Assembly: GCA_036785325.1 (NCBI GenBank)
Contig: JAXIVH010000016.1
Location: 2,698,361-2,762,360 of the forward strand
DNA from: Urophycis tenuis
Lineage: Eukaryota > Chordata > Actinopteri > Gadiformes > Phycidae
DNA length: 64,000 nucleotides
Direction of reading: 5' to 3'
The notes below the pieces were generated by a model. The model made no database searches and had not been told where the DNA came from. It was given only the letters and a program-made list of their open reading frames with translations. The translations under genes and the position numbers were made by a program. Positions 1-12,130 of this stretch are shown here, piece by piece. How positions within the stretch are numbered: position 1 is the stretch's first letter; the number at the start of each line of letters is the position of its first letter.

Positions 1-441
1 ACGCCCCCCCCCCCTCCCACCGGAACCCGCGCTTTTCCCAGTCACTCCAGTCACAAAGCGTGACGTATTTTGCCTTTTTTTTTTTTTTTTTTACGTTAGC
101 GCTGCCACCTAAACCTTGTCTCGATGTACTTGATGGGTCGGATATTGTTCATAATCTTGGTATCTTATCATTATAATAATAATAATGATAATATATATAT
201 ATATATAAAGCTAACCTTTATCTTGGGACACTGTAGAGTACACCACTTCTGTAGAGGACAAACATTTAAAAAAAAAAATGGAATGCCAGAGTGCCAGTAA
301 TTAACTTTTAACGTCAACTTGCAAACAGCGTGAATGCCCATCTTAAGCTTATTGGCTCAAGAGGATATAGAAGGAGAGATTGGTGCCCCTCTGTGCTGAT
401 TGCCCCCTCTCCCCCCCCCCCCCCCCCCCCCCCCCCCCCAG
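1..441. other. Intron sequence upstream of the first visible ganab exon
   Basis: No coding exon is seen here. The stretch holds a poly-T run at about 68-92, a short (TA)n at about 190-207 and a long poly-C run at about 409-439. The poly-C run directly precedes the AG acceptor at 440-441 and so takes the place of a normal polypyrimidine tract. It belongs to an intron of ganab, because the first visible exon starts in phase 2 and in the middle of the catalytic domain. Confidence 0.8.
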
Positions 442-2766
442 GCACCCAGGCCTTCCCCCCCCTGGCCGGCCTAGCCTACCACCAGTGCCGCTGGAACTAC
501 AACGACCAGGAGGACGTGCGGGCGGTGGACGCCGGCTTCGACCAGCACGACATCCCCTACGACTTCATCTGGCTGGACATCGAGCACACGGATGGCAAGC
601 GCTACTTCACCTGGGACCCGCACAAGTTCGCCACGCCCAAGGAGATGCTGCAGGGCCTCCTGGAGAAGAAGCGCAAGGTACGGCGACGCGGCGGTAGGAC
701 GTCACCGGGGGGAGGCTGGCCTTGAGATTCGGGCGGTCTGGCACCTGCTGACATTGAGGGGGGGGGCAAAGGGGTGTGTCCAACGGCTGCTTTGAAGTCA
801 TGCCCCCGTGGGTTTTTTTTTTTCGGCGTTGTTTGTCTGGTGTTCAGCGCCACTGTGGAGCTCTGCTCTCACCATTGCCGCCGTCGTTTTGTTTTCCGAA
901 AATAATCGAGCCGACCAATTGCACTCATTGCACCATTCACTGCACTGAACTGTAGTGAATTTGGAAAGAATGTTGAGAAATGTTAATGGGCATTGGAGTA
1001 CAAGACCTTCACAGACCTGTTTGGCTGTCAATCCATGTAGTTGTTGTTCTTCTAATCCCCAATTTATTGATCTGATGGACGACGTGGGGGAAGGTTTTTT
1101 TTTTTTGTTCAAGCAAACAATTGGACTCGAGATCTGAAGAAGTCCTAAACCAATCAGAGAATAAATGGGTCTGTGTGCTCCCTTGTCTCCTTGCACCCTG
1201 TGCCGTCTCAAGATGGTGGCCATTGTGGACCCGCACATCAAGGTGGACAGCGAGTACAAGATCCACACGGAGATCCGCTCCCAAGGCTTCTACATCAAGA
1301 ACAAAGACGGCGGAGACTACGAGGGCTGGTGTTGGCCCGGTAAGAGATGGCACTGCCCGGCCCATGTGCACAGAACAGACTCTTACAGTTAGCAACACCA
1401 TGCTCTACTCGGTTGTCCGCTACTCGATTGGTTACTATGTTGTTGTGTTCATTTAGTTTTATACTCAAGTAGCTGCTAAGGCCTTTTCTCCCTCTCTATC
1501 AGAGTCTCTTGCTCTGTCACTGTCTCTCACTCTTGCTCTCTCTCTCTCTGTCGCTGTCTCTTGGTCTACGTCTTTCGCTCTCTCTCTATCGGGGTGTCTA
1601 TCTATCGGTGTCTCTTGTCCCGTAGTCTCCTTGACTGTGGTGTTAATTGTTCTTAACTGGTGACACTGGTGTCCTCTCCAGGTAATGCCGGCTACCCAGA
1701 CTTCACCAAGCCAGAGATGAGAGCCTGGTGGGCCAGCATGTTTGCCTATGATCAGTATGAGGTGGGTCTCAACGTTTGGACACAGAGGGATCTGCTAATG
1801 TAGGGGTGGAAACGATTAAGTAGTATATTCCGCTAGCTCTACAACAGTAAAAAGTTGGTAAAAAAAAAAAAACTGCGTGGCCAGTGTGGCTCCAGTGTTC
1901 ATGTAACACTTGATACATAGACTACCAAATGCAGGTCGAAACTGACCTTTTGATATCGACTTACAAAAGAAACGCCTACAAAACTAGAACATAGGTAACC
2001 GTCGACAGTGGGATCGTGTATTCGATTTATAGTGTCATTCTTGCATTCATCATCCCTACCCCACTAACACGCACGTAGAAATATGAATCCAGGCTTTAAA
2101 GGGTACTGTTTCCTAATGAACTCTGAGAACATTAAGGCTGGGTTCCTCCCCCCCCCCCCCCCCCCCCCCCACCACCAGGGCTCCATGGAGAACCTGTACA
2201 CATGGAACGACATGAACGAGCCGTCGGTCTTCAACGGGCCGGAGGTCACCATGCACAAGGACGCCGCGCACGGGCCCTGGGAGCACCGCGACGTCCACAA
2301 CCTCTACGGCTTCTACGTGGTGCGTACTCTTCCTCTGCCGAGCTCCTCGCGCTCCTCCTCTTCCTCTGCCAAGCTCTTCGCTCTCCTCCTCTTCCTCTGC
2401 CGAGCTCCTTGCGCTCCTCCTCTTCCTCTGCCGAGCTCTTCGCTCTCCTCCTCTTCCTCTGCCGAGCTCTTCGCTCTCCTCCTCTTCCTCTGCCGAGCTC
2501 TTCGCTCTCCTCCTCTTCCTCTGCCGAGCTCCTCGCTCTCCTCCTCTTCCTCTGCCGAGCTCTTCGTGCTCCTCCTCTGCCGAGCTCTTCGTGCTCCTCC
2601 TCTTCCTCTGCCTCGCTCTTCGCTCTCCTCCTCTTCCTCTGCCGAGCTCCTCGCTCTCCTCCTCTTCCTCTGCCGAGCTCTTTGTGCTCCTCTTGGGTTT
2701 CTGTGCATTTGTGTATTATATATATATATATATGTGTGTATGTATATATATACACACATATATGTG

Positions 2767-2804
<38 letters not shown>

Positions 2805-5800
2805 CATGTATATGTGTGTGTATTTTGAGGCCCTTTTCCTTGTCTTCCCACTCGTGGCGTGTAGCAAATGGCCACAGCCGAGGGTCTCATCCAGCGGTCC
2901 GGGGGAGTGGAGCGGCCCTTTGTCCTGACCAGGGCCTTCTTCGCTGGGTCTCAGCGCTACGGTGAGCCCCTCCTCCTCCCCTCCTCCTCCTCCCCAGGAG
3001 CCTCGCGCTCCCCAGTACTCATTTAACCTTGTATGTGTTCGGATCTGTACATTATTTTGTTGTTGAATTAAAAACCCCAAAATGCAGCGGGTCCACCAGA
3101 CGCATGAACAACGGCTGAATAACACAAGTATGAACGCCACACAAGGGTTAAGGGAATTGTTCTCAAGCATGGATCTTGAAGAAGATCAGCGTTCCCGTGA
3201 AATGACTGTCAGTGTGCGAATGAACGATGGATGTCTGCCAGACAATATTGTCACCTCCTTCAGTCAGTAGAATTCATAGAAAGGCCTCCTCTTATTTACA
3301 CCCACGGTAGTTGGCTGACCTTAAATGGTGGTGGACAAAGGTAGTTATTTATGTGGTTCAAAGTAAAACTTGACCAGTCATGTTTTTCCATCACTATGTG
3401 CATTGAGACCTCCTGATGCAGCTGACTGAGATGTGGAAGGACTCATGCGTCTGTCGCTGCATGTCTGTGTCTTTGTGTCCAGGTGCTGTGTGGACTGGGG
3501 ACAACGCTGCAGAGTGGGAGCACCTGAAGATCTCCATCCCCATGTGCCTTAGTCTCAGCCTGGTGGGCATCTCTCTCTGTGGAGGTAAGCTGCAAGGGCA
3601 CCACGACACAAAATGGCATCACAAGCTCTGCTGCCTTCTTTACATCTATTGATCCTGTGATTCTTTTTTTCCGAGTCTGTGAATGCTGTGCAGTCAATCA
3701 ACAGCACCTTATATGACTCGCAGAGAAATCGGTGGTGATGAATGTAAAGGGGGCATTTAGCAGACGTTTTTGGTGTTAAAATTGAAATGTAGGTGTTTAA
3801 AATTGTAGAAAGGTCAGTGGTTTAAAGCGCGTACGTTTTTGGTTGAAGCCGAACGTGGCAACTGTGACGTGACGGAATTGGCAGTGTGCTTTTTATGACG
3901 TGTTCGTTTTCACGAGCAAACATCGACCAAACGTGTCCTCAAGTACCAGTATGTATCAGAATCAGAATCAGAATTCGATTTATTGCCAAGTAGGTTTGCA
4001 CCTACAAGGAATTTGTCTTGGTGCAATTGGTGCAATAGAAAGCAGTATTAAAAGAAATAAAATAAAAGTAAGTAAGTAAAAATAACTAACTATAAATATA
4101 AATATATATATACAATGTACAATGAGTTTGGAATACGGAGCAGTATGTATCTATGTATGCCCCGTGCCCATGATGAACCTGACTCACAACGGGTTCACGT
4201 CGTAACGTCCCTTCCCCTGCCTCCTCCCCCCCCCCCCCCCCCCCCAGCCGACGTCGGGGGCTTCTTCAAGACCCCCAGCAGCGAGCTGCTGGTGCGCTGG
4301 TACCAGACGGGCGCCTACCAGCCCTTCTTCCGGGCCCACGCCCACCTGGACACGCCGCGCCGCGAGCCCTGGCTCTTCGGACCCGACAACACGGCGCTGA
4401 TCCGCGAGGCGGTGCGCCAGCGCTACGCCCTGCTGCCGTACTGGTACCAGCTGTTCTACCACGCCCACCGCACCGGACACCCCGTCATGAGGTGAGCGCC
4501 GCGCCACTCTGGGGTCCGCCGCGGGTCGGCGGCGTTTTTTTTTTCCGCCGTCGTTTTTTTAATTTTTTTTTTATGTGTTCTACTGTGTGAGTCTGCTGTG
4601 TGAGTCCGCTGTGTGAGTCCGCTGTGTGAGTCCGCTGTGTGAGTCCGCTGTGTGAGTCCGCTGTGTGAGTCCGCTGTGTGATTCCGCTGTGTGAGTCCGC
4701 TGTGTGAGTCCGCTGTGTGAGTCCGCTGTGTGATTCCGCTGTGTGAGTCCGCTGTGTGAGTCCGCTGTGTGAGTCCGCTGTGCGAGCCGGCCCTTGTCTG
4801 GGCGGTGCGATGGGAAACCTCTGCACGCGTTCTGCTCACCATCGCCACCCGCTGGCGAGGTTGAGGGACGCTGCCGCACAGTGGAGGGAAATGTTTTCAG
4901 GTGTTCTGTTCTCAGAGGTTCTGTTCATGGGGTGGGGGGGGGGGGGGGGGATTCACCGTGCCTGCCTTTCACTGTCTGAATCACAGCCAGCGGAGACCAC
5001 TGCTGCAGGGTGGTGGTTTTTATCAACCCTCTCCGGTAACTATGACGGTAGTGATGCTTTGCGTGTCTCTGTTTTGGCCAGGCCTCTGTGGGTGGAGTAT
5101 CCTCAGGATGCTGCTACGTTCGCCATGGACGACCAGTTCTTGCTTGGTGAGTCAGCGGCAATGAAGTACATTGCCAACAAACCCCCCCCCACCTTTCTCA
5201 CCTCTTTGAGCTTATAAGCTATACATAACGAGGCTTAACAATGCGCTCATCCCTTAATATTCATATAGACGTATATTTAGTGTCTGTGTGGCTCCTGGCA
5301 GCACAGAATAAAAACTCATACAGTCACCGTAGCACACCCTCTGACACACATACAGATAGGCCTCAGCTCATTGTTATGAGCATGGATGTATTGGTGATGG
5401 GCCTCAAGCTGCCATGATGAGCTGTCTGTGCCTCATGTCACATGAAGGACCAGGGACATCGGTCAGTGTGGTCCTTAAGGTGGCTATATGAGTACAATGT
5501 ACCTGACTGTCACTGTGCTGTGCATCAGGGAGGGACCTGCTGGTGCACCCAGTGACTGAAGAGGGAGCCAGGGGTGTCACCGCCTATCTGCCCGGCAAAG
5601 GAGAGGTGAGACTACTGTACTAGTCGAGTTAATTTGCACAAATCTCCATGCCGTGTTTTTCTTTGTATTTTTTTTACCATACAGGTTTGTCAGTTACACT
5701 GCATGGTTGTGTTTTTGTTTCAGTGCTTAACTTTGAGTGCCTTTCAGTCCTCGTTGAATGGGAAGTGTTCTGTGTTCTCAATGGTACCGTCTGTGTTCCA

Positions 5801-7241
5801 GGTCTGGTTTGATGTCCACACCTTCCAGAAGCACAATGGAGCCCAGGACCTCTACATCCCTGTCACCATGAGCTCTGTAAGGCCCACGTGTGCTTGGAAA
5901 GACACTCGAGCTTTGATATTGATTAATTGCGAAAAGTTGTCGTCATTGTATTCCCAACACCTGATTGTGTCCCCATCTGTAGTAAAAGTATACATTTAGT
6001 TATATACTGTATATACACACTCACTCACTTCTTGGCATTGTTAAGCATGCCTTCCACCTGGTTGAACGATGCCTTCTCTGGCTCCCAGATTCCTGTGTTC
6101 CAGCGTGGCGGCTCCATCATTCCCAGGAAGCTGCGTGTTCGCAGGTCCTCCACCTGCATGGAGCACGACCCCTATACCCTCTTCGTGGCCCTCAGCCAGC
6201 AGGTATTGAGACTGAGTCCCATTCACTCATAGTGTACACAGTCTCCCGCACACACCTGCTGCTGCTGTAGTCACACAGCGTCACCACTTGAGGCTTGACG
6301 CTGTGCAATTGTTTGTCCGCTGCAGCGGAAGGCCGCCGGCGAGCTCTACCTTGACGACGGTCACACCTTCAACTTTGACACGAAGGGAGAGTTCATCCAC
6401 AGGAAGCTGTCCTTCTCCAACAACATCCTGTCTTCCAGGTGGGAAGTCGCCCATCACTTTTTGGGTTTTGGGAGCGAATGGCCTGTCATTCAAATCCATT
6501 TCTCCTGACTTGCGGTGCATATGAACAGACTGTAGACTGACTGTCGGGTCTCCTCCCTGCAGTAACTTGGCCCCCGCTGCCCGCCTGTCTACCAAGTCTT
6601 GGATCGAGCGGATCGTCATACTGGGAGCCAGTAAGCCCAGCAAGGTCACCCTCAAGACCGCCGGTGAGTGTGGGAGGGCCTGTTCTTATACATCCCATCA
6701 CTGGGATTTTGGACCGAGCGGCCTGTCTGCTCTTCTGTAGCTTGTAGCACCGTGGTCAAATGAGTGTGAAGGCACACCGAGCCATGCTCAAATGCAACAC
6801 GTATGTGTGTATGTGCTTTGATATGTATGTCTTTGGTAACTGGTATAATGGTTCCTCACTGCAAAGTCCACCCTCCCGTTCAAGTGTTCAGTTGCCAAGG
6901 CGCTTGCATTGCCGTTGAGACGGTAAAGATGGTGTAAAGCACGCTCCTCTGTCACGCTGCCTGGTCTTAATTGCCGCAGAAAAGCTCCCGTGAATAGAAG
7001 GGATTTATACCTACATGATTACTTTTGCAGAGCTTGTTTTCCTTGCACACGTGGGTTTGTTTGACTTTGTGTTCATGGATCGTGAGTTGACCGCCCCTCC
7101 CTCTGTACCCCCCCCCCCCCCCATCCTGCAGGCGGCCAGGAGAGTCAGCTGGAGTTTGAGTTTGACACCTCCATGTCGGTGCTGACCATCCGCAAGCCCG
7201 GCATGAACGTCGGAGAGGACTGGAGCGTGGCGCTGAAGTAG
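442..7241 (+). CDS. ganab: Neutral alpha-glucosidase AB (glucosidase II catalytic alpha subunit), 3' part
   Basis: Coding exons: 442-677, 1213-1339, 1682-1761, 2179-2319, 2865-2961, 3483-3584, 4248-4491, 5082-5146, 5529-5605, 5802-5876, 6089-6202, 6326-6438, 6563-6663, 7132-7241 (stop TAG). All junctions are GT..AG and the phases agree, giving about 560 residues; the N-terminal exons are off the left edge. The protein is a GH31 enzyme. Known role of the family: in the ER lumen it removes the two inner glucoses of N-glycans, together with the beta subunit, and so feeds the calnexin cycle. Seen: the nucleophile motif WNDMNEP with its Asp at 2209-2211, the general acid/base motif TGDN with its Asp at 3500-3502, and the conserved segments WLDIEH and DDGHTFN. 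GANAB is preferred over GANC because of EGWCWPG, GGFFK and the 11q12-type neighbours. Several introns carry minisatellites or poly-C acceptors. Confidence 0.96.
2320..2690 (+). repeat. 31-bp CT-rich minisatellite in a ganab intron
   Basis: About 11 imperfect copies of a 31-bp unit containing GAGCTCTTCGCTCTCC start immediately after the donor at 2320. Because 31 is not a multiple of 3, the array has no stop in the frame of the preceding exon. It is followed by an AT-rich palindromic stretch of TATATG/CATATA at about 2715-2815. Confidence 0.9.
3955..4065. repeat. Teleost interspersed repeat, tail fragment
   Basis: An ATCAGAATCAGAATCAGAAT run followed by TTTATTGCCAAGTAGGTTTGCACCTACAAGGAATTTG-type sequence and an A-rich end. 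From memory this type of sequence is abundant in fish genomes as short truncated copies. It lies in a ganab intron and no coding content is seen. Confidence 0.6.
4583..4790 (+). repeat. 13-bp minisatellite (GCTGTGTGAGTCC)
   Basis: About 16 near-identical tandem copies of a 13-bp unit in the ganab intron that begins at 4492. A few units carry GATTCC in place of GAGTCC, at regular spacing. Confidence 0.95.
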
Positions 7242-7261
7242 GAACCCGGAGAACGAGAGGG

Positions 7262-7530
7262 ACCACGCACACGCACACGGACACAGACACAGACACACAT
7301 ACGCAGACACAGACACGCAGACACAGACACGCAGACACAGACACGCAGACACAGACACGCAGACACAGACACGCAGACACAGACACGCAGACACAAACAC
7401 GCAGACACAGACACGCAGACACGCAGACACAGACACGCAGACACAGACACGCAGACACAGACACGCAGACACACACACGCAGACACACACACGCAGACAC
7501 ACACACACACAGACACGCACACACGCACGT
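7262..7530 (+). repeat. 14-bp CA-rich minisatellite in the ganab 3' UTR
   Basis: Tandem copies of a 14-bp unit (ACGCAGACACAGAC) start about 20 bases after the ganab stop codon, so they should be part of the mature mRNA if the 3' end is near 8.3 kb. The array degrades into plain CA repeats at its right end. Confidence 0.9.
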
Positions 7531-8320
7531 GCCGTTCATTAATGTGTGCCCACCTACATGCATACATGTGCTGTGCCCAGACATCAATTTAGACCACGCG
7601 TTAGAGTGACTGAGCCACAAACATGTCACTACCACAATGCTGTCGTGTCCATTCAAACTAATTGTTGGGTGCTGAAAGGTTGCCATTTAGATCAGGGTGT
7701 TGTTCTTCCATATGTATTTCAATGTAGGTTTTAACAATTGATCAAATGAGATGATGTGTTTGGTAGTGGGCGAGAGCTCTCGGCGAGGGTGTTAAATGAA
7801 GGCACACATTCTCCAGGAGCTGTTGAACTACATGTACGTGTTTGTTTTTTTCCCCCTTTTATATTCCTTCAACATCCATTCCATCCACTTATTTTTCTTT
7901 TGTTACTCCTTAGCTAAATCTAAAAATGTGTTAATTGCGCCACAAATCATGCAAGTTGCTCTGATCATTTTGACCTCAGTAGTTATGTCATGTACATTTC
8001 TTTTTTTTAAATAATTTTTTTTTCATTGTTTCTGACAAATGTAAAATCTAATTCAATGCAAACGATTTCCGTTCTTCCTGTTCCCAGAGCTGGTTTCAGC
8101 AAACCTTGCACGCTGCAATTATCATCACAACTCTTTTAGAATATCTGCTACTACTGAAAATTTAGTAATGTTAAGCATTTGTTTTTAACAATACAACACA
8201 GCAACAGGGATTGTGAACCACTGATGTGAAAGATATCCTGTTGGTGTATTTTTTTTCTCTTTTTTTTGTCCTACTTTTGTTTACTTGATATTTTTTAACT
8301 GCACTTGAAGAGGAGTGGGA

Positions 8321-8326
8321 AATAAA
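8321..8326 (+). promoter_or_regulatory. ganab: Candidate poly(A) signal of ganab
   Basis: An AATAAA hexamer about 1.1 kb after the ganab stop codon. A 3' UTR of this length is ordinary for a vertebrate gene, but other weaker signals are possible, so the assignment is tentative. Confidence 0.45.
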
Positions 8327-8950
8327 ATTCAGTTTACCCGTAATGGTGTACAAGTCCTACTAGATTTAGATAGTTCTGTTATTTTGTTTAATTAAAATTC
8401 ATGTGTAATTTGATTTGTGTGGACATTTCAGGTATACATTTATACACCATATTACATTCTTGAGCTGTGGGTAGGGAATTGAAAATATAGAAAAAATATA
8501 TAATCAATCACATTCATTACTTTTACCATGATCCTGAACATCCTTTGAGGTGTTTTTTTTACCTCCTGCCTATATTTTAAATGATCAAATACATTCTGCT
8601 GAAAAGGTGTGCACCACACAAGAGGAAAAACGAACGAGTTGTACACAAAGTGAGGGGTTTTTAATGAATGCAATTGAATGAAATCATCGACGAAGTAGAG
8701 TTTCGTGGTCTGTAGGAGGCAACAAAGCACAACTCGGAAGAATCCAATGAGCGGCTTGCGATAACTTCAGATAGGCCTACGTAAATCCGAGACACTTTTT
8801 TAATACTTAATATTGTATACATTTATTAGCCTACCTGATTGGTCTATGCAACCTGTATGAATGTTGCCTTTACCTCGATTTCTCTGGAAGCTCATCAATT
8901 TCACTCGCAACATTAAAAATCCTTACAGATGTCCACATGCTGACCCTGAG

Positions 8951-9186
8951 ATGATCCTCCAACATCGTCAACAACATCGGGCGTAAACATGGGCAACCAG
9001 ACAAGAATGCCAGGTTGTGATCCCAACCATTTACTGGTAGCAGGCGTCTCAAATGGTGCGCTGTCCCCAGAGTTTTCCACTTTACCCAGGGAAGGAAAGG
9101 TAGCTTCAGAGGTGTGTACCACTTTGTATGTCATGATCGCACGTTTCCAGAGCAACCTTACTACACCCGCGAAGAGCTGCGAACAG
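8951..9186 (+). other. Orphan exon-like open segment 1 (unrecognised)
   Basis: An AG at 8949-8950 and a donor GTATGC at 9187 bound 236 bases that stay open, reading DPPTSSTTSGV...CEQ. The segment ends in phase 0, which fits the start of the second segment at 10263. I do not recognise the translation. It could be a fragment of a lineage-specific or decaying gene, a non-coding exon, or chance; the open length is modest. Confidence 0.2.
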
Positions 9187-9599
9187 GTATGCTGTGTAGC
9201 TATTATCCACACTACAATCATAATACATACATGTATATAATTTATATCCCCTCCTAAGCTGTGACCTTTACACTTGACTCAACCTCTTCTTCGTGTGTCT
9301 TCCTGGTGTCGTGGAAACTGATATGTGAGAGACGACAGTGACAGTGAAGCTGAATAAAATCTTCCGAGAGATGTTTTACTTAAGAGAAATACAATAATTT
9401 ATGTTGGTTGTTTTTGACAAGCAAAAGGCACACTTCATACATTACAGCGCCAAAACAGGCAGGCCTTTTATCCTCAAACAACACTCACACCACGGGTGCT
9501 TGCGGTGAGTTAATTAAAATTCTGCAGGTATGGGCTTATATCTGGAGGACATACGAGTATTAGCTGAAGTTGTTATTTTCCATTATATATCCATACAAG

Positions 9600-9995
9600 G
9601 GCGGTGGTGGTGGTGGAAGGTGGTGCAGTGGTTAGCACTGTCGCCTCACAGCAAGAGGGTTCTGGGTTCGAATCCACCTGGGACCCGGGACCTTTCTGTG
9701 TGGAGTTTGCATGTTCTCCCCGTGCTTGCGTGGGTTCTCTCCGGGTACTCCGGCTTCCTCCCACAGACCAAAAACATGCAGGTTGGGGATTAGGTTAATT
9801 GGTGTCTCTAAATTGACCATAGGTGTTTATGTGAGTGTGAATGGTTGTTTGTCTATGTATGTTAGCCCTGTGATAGGCTGGCGACCTGTCCAGGATGTAC
9901 CCCGCCTCTCGCCCGTTGCAGCTGGGATTGGCTCCAGCCCCCCCGCGACCCTCTAGAGGATAAGCGGTTTGATAATGGATGGATGGATATCCATA
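9600..9995 (+). mobile_element. Teleost interspersed repeat with a tRNA-like B box
   Basis: About 395 bases containing CGCCTCACAGCAAGAGGGTT, the B-box-like GGGTTCGAATCC, the stretches GTTTGCATGTTCTCCCCGTG and CTGGCGACCTGTCCAGGATG, and an ATGGATGGATGG tail. From memory this is one of the commonest repeats of percomorph and other teleost genomes. There is no long ORF, so it is a non-autonomous or 3'-truncated copy. Confidence 0.85.
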
Positions 9996-10262
9996 CGTCC
10001 AAGCACCCATCTCCAGGTGTATTCATGATCCACATTACAATTACATTATATGGCAGGAAACAAAGGCATAGCAATGAAGTCAAAGGTTACCGTGTTCCTG
10101 GGCCTCTTATCCAGAATGTATTTATCCCGCAGCAGGTATTGTGAAAGATGGTGTTGATTTCAGTCAATTACCGCACACTGAAAAAAAAATTGAGAGGAAG
10201 ATAGAGCAATATAGCCTATGTTAAATCAAAACGAAGTTGAACATATGTCTGTCTTTCTTTAG

Positions 10263-10397
10263 CCCCAGCACTGTCTGTTAGCTGAGATGGACCATGTTCT
10301 AGTGTACAAAGAGATTCAGCACTTTCTCAAGATTGGTGTTCATCATCTAACACTGACGTTGGAACATCAGAAAGGACTCTATCTGAAGATCGTCTAA
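10263..10397 (+). other. Orphan exon-like open segment 2 (unrecognised)
   Basis: After a TTTCTTTAG acceptor the frame CCC CAG CAC TGT is open for 44 codons and then stops at TAA. The translation contains MDHVLVYKEIQHFLKIG and HHLTLTLE. It looks protein-like, mixed and not low-complexity, and it joins segment 1 in phase. I cannot assign a family. It may be the terminal exon of a small or degenerate gene. Confidence 0.2.
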
Positions 10398-10436
10398 GAG
10401 CTACTTAATACAAGGTTAGATTTGTGTGGCTTCTAT

Positions 10437-10485
10437 CACTGACAGACAGACAGAAATACTTTAATGATCCCTGAGGGAAAATGCA
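10437..10485 (+). repeat. Short teleost repeat tail (GACAGACAGACAGAAATACTTT)
   Basis: GACAGACAGACAGAAATACT followed by TTAATGATCCCTGAGGGAAA. An inverted copy of the same motif lies at 38489-38541. These are typical 3'-tail fragments of fish interspersed repeats. Confidence 0.65.
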
Positions 10486-10987
10486 TTTGTTACAATACTC
10501 CAGGGAAAAAAGAAAGAAGAGACAGACACTCTACGTATAGTAGAGTGTTAGAATATATAAATATATAATATAAATAAAATATAAAATAAAATATAAACCT
10601 ATGTGATAGGCCTACAATATACAAAAAGTATACATAAAGAAATATACATAAATGTACATACATCCAGGCATACACTGTTGTTTTAATAGTAGAAATGAAC
10701 CATTGTTGTTCATTTTAATGCGAGATAGTGATGCGTAGTGACGTCTTGTTGTGTTTCTTGTTAGATCATCGACAGTTCTCAACCTGTACACGCTCAACAC
10801 ACCCTCTCTTTTCCCAAATCTGCTGAATGAACTGACCCGACTGTGCTCCTTTATTATGAAACCGTCCCTAACCACAATACCTTATTATATTTATTCTGTA
10901 TTGCACCATGTCTTTAGTTTATTTTCAATGTAGTGAGTTTAGCGTATTCGTTTGACATAAAAAAAACCCCACCTTTGTTCATTTCAG

Positions 10988-11125
10988 GATGATGAGTTGA
11001 CTTCACTTGTGCAACATGAAGCTGAATGTAAAGGGACACCCTCTGCCTTGCGTCCATGGAATGTTCTGGGGATGGCTTTCATTGGTGCAAGAGCTGCCAA
11101 AGGGCAGGAGGTTTGTGTCCCCTGA
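10988..11125 (+). other. Orphan exon-like open segment 3 (unrecognised)
   Basis: After a TTTCAG acceptor there are 45 open codons, beginning GAT GAT GAG and ending at TGA. The translation includes RPWNVLGMAFIGARAAKGQE. It is not low-complexity and I do not recognise it. It could be an alternative last exon of the same hypothetical locus as 8951-10397, or chance. Confidence 0.15.
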
Positions 11126-11984
11126 ACCGTGTCACCTTATATTGCAGCCATCACTTCTATTAAAAGTTATTGTGTGTAATAAATCCTATCCACCTATGTC
11201 TCAATAACCCCTGGATGGTTGTCTCTTCATTAAAATGTCGGTATTTGCCTTTCATATTCAATTCATTCAGTTTTTTATTTTTATTTTTATTTTTTATTTT
11301 TTTTACTGTTGGCCAATTATAATGAGATTATTCATTCATTTAGGGATAATTGCATCCTTTTTTGACATAGATTGCAGCAATAACGAAATATATCAGTATT
11401 TGTTTCATTTATCTTTCCCCCTTTTTGTCTTCTTTTCCACCTGTAAAACTGTATTCCACAGGCCCCCATTTGTGCATTTGCTTATGTTCATGGGGTTAAC
11501 CTGACTGGAGCTAAACGGCTGTATAAAGTCTGACCAAGACAAAGATCTTGATCAAGTTCATTGCACTGGAGTGGACAATTGGGGTTCTCAACCTGTTGAA
11601 ATGTTATTTGTGAGATGGTGATCAAGAGTTGCGATAACAGACGATGAATTTTTGTGAGAGGTTGAGGTGTGTGCTGGAGTCTGGAAACCCAAAACCGAGC
11701 AACCCACGCACACTGGGACTTTTCTGGAATTGGATGATGTTTTTTTTGTTTTTTTTAAAATATATATAGGAATTGATAATAAATGGGTGTTCTTTATAAA
11801 CATGTTTCTTGACATCTTTAATACATCACTCAAGAATGTTACATTTTAATACATTTCCTGGTTGACTGCTTGGTTTATTTTTAAATAATATATCAATATA
11901 GAACTCTCATAACTAGTTGGATGACTAAATTGCATTAACGTTTCTTCCATAAACGGTACAATCTATACGTCATGGTGAGCATGT

Positions 11985-12130
11985 ACATGTGACCATAGAC
12001 ATCCTATGTCATAGACGCAACATTGAGCGCTACTGCCCACTGGGCTGACGAGACGCGGGGCCGCCATCTTGGAGTGGTGATCCGCCCCCCTCAGTGTAAT
12101 TCATTTGACAGGAGAAATGAACTGTCAGCG
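11985..12130 (+). repeat. Left arm of an inverted repeat with a YY1-type motif
   Basis: This segment contains CATAGACATCCTATG, TAGACGCAACATTG and CCGCCATCTTGGAGTGG. The reverse complement of about 14340-14470 carries the same blocks in the same order. GCCGCCATCTTGG is a good YY1-type motif. The two arms are about 2.3 kb apart. Confidence 0.75.

Noticed and set aside
2083..2928. 281-codon open frame over a ganab exon
   Set aside because: Only 2179-2319 is exon; the remainder is minisatellite and flanking intron, with a good donor at 2320 and an acceptor at 2864.
9655..9675. B-box-like GGGTTCGAATCC resembling a tRNA gene
   Set aside because: It is part of a roughly 395-base interspersed repeat and no complete cloverleaf surrounds it. 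The tRNA-like head at 21310-21373 is likewise part of a SINE.
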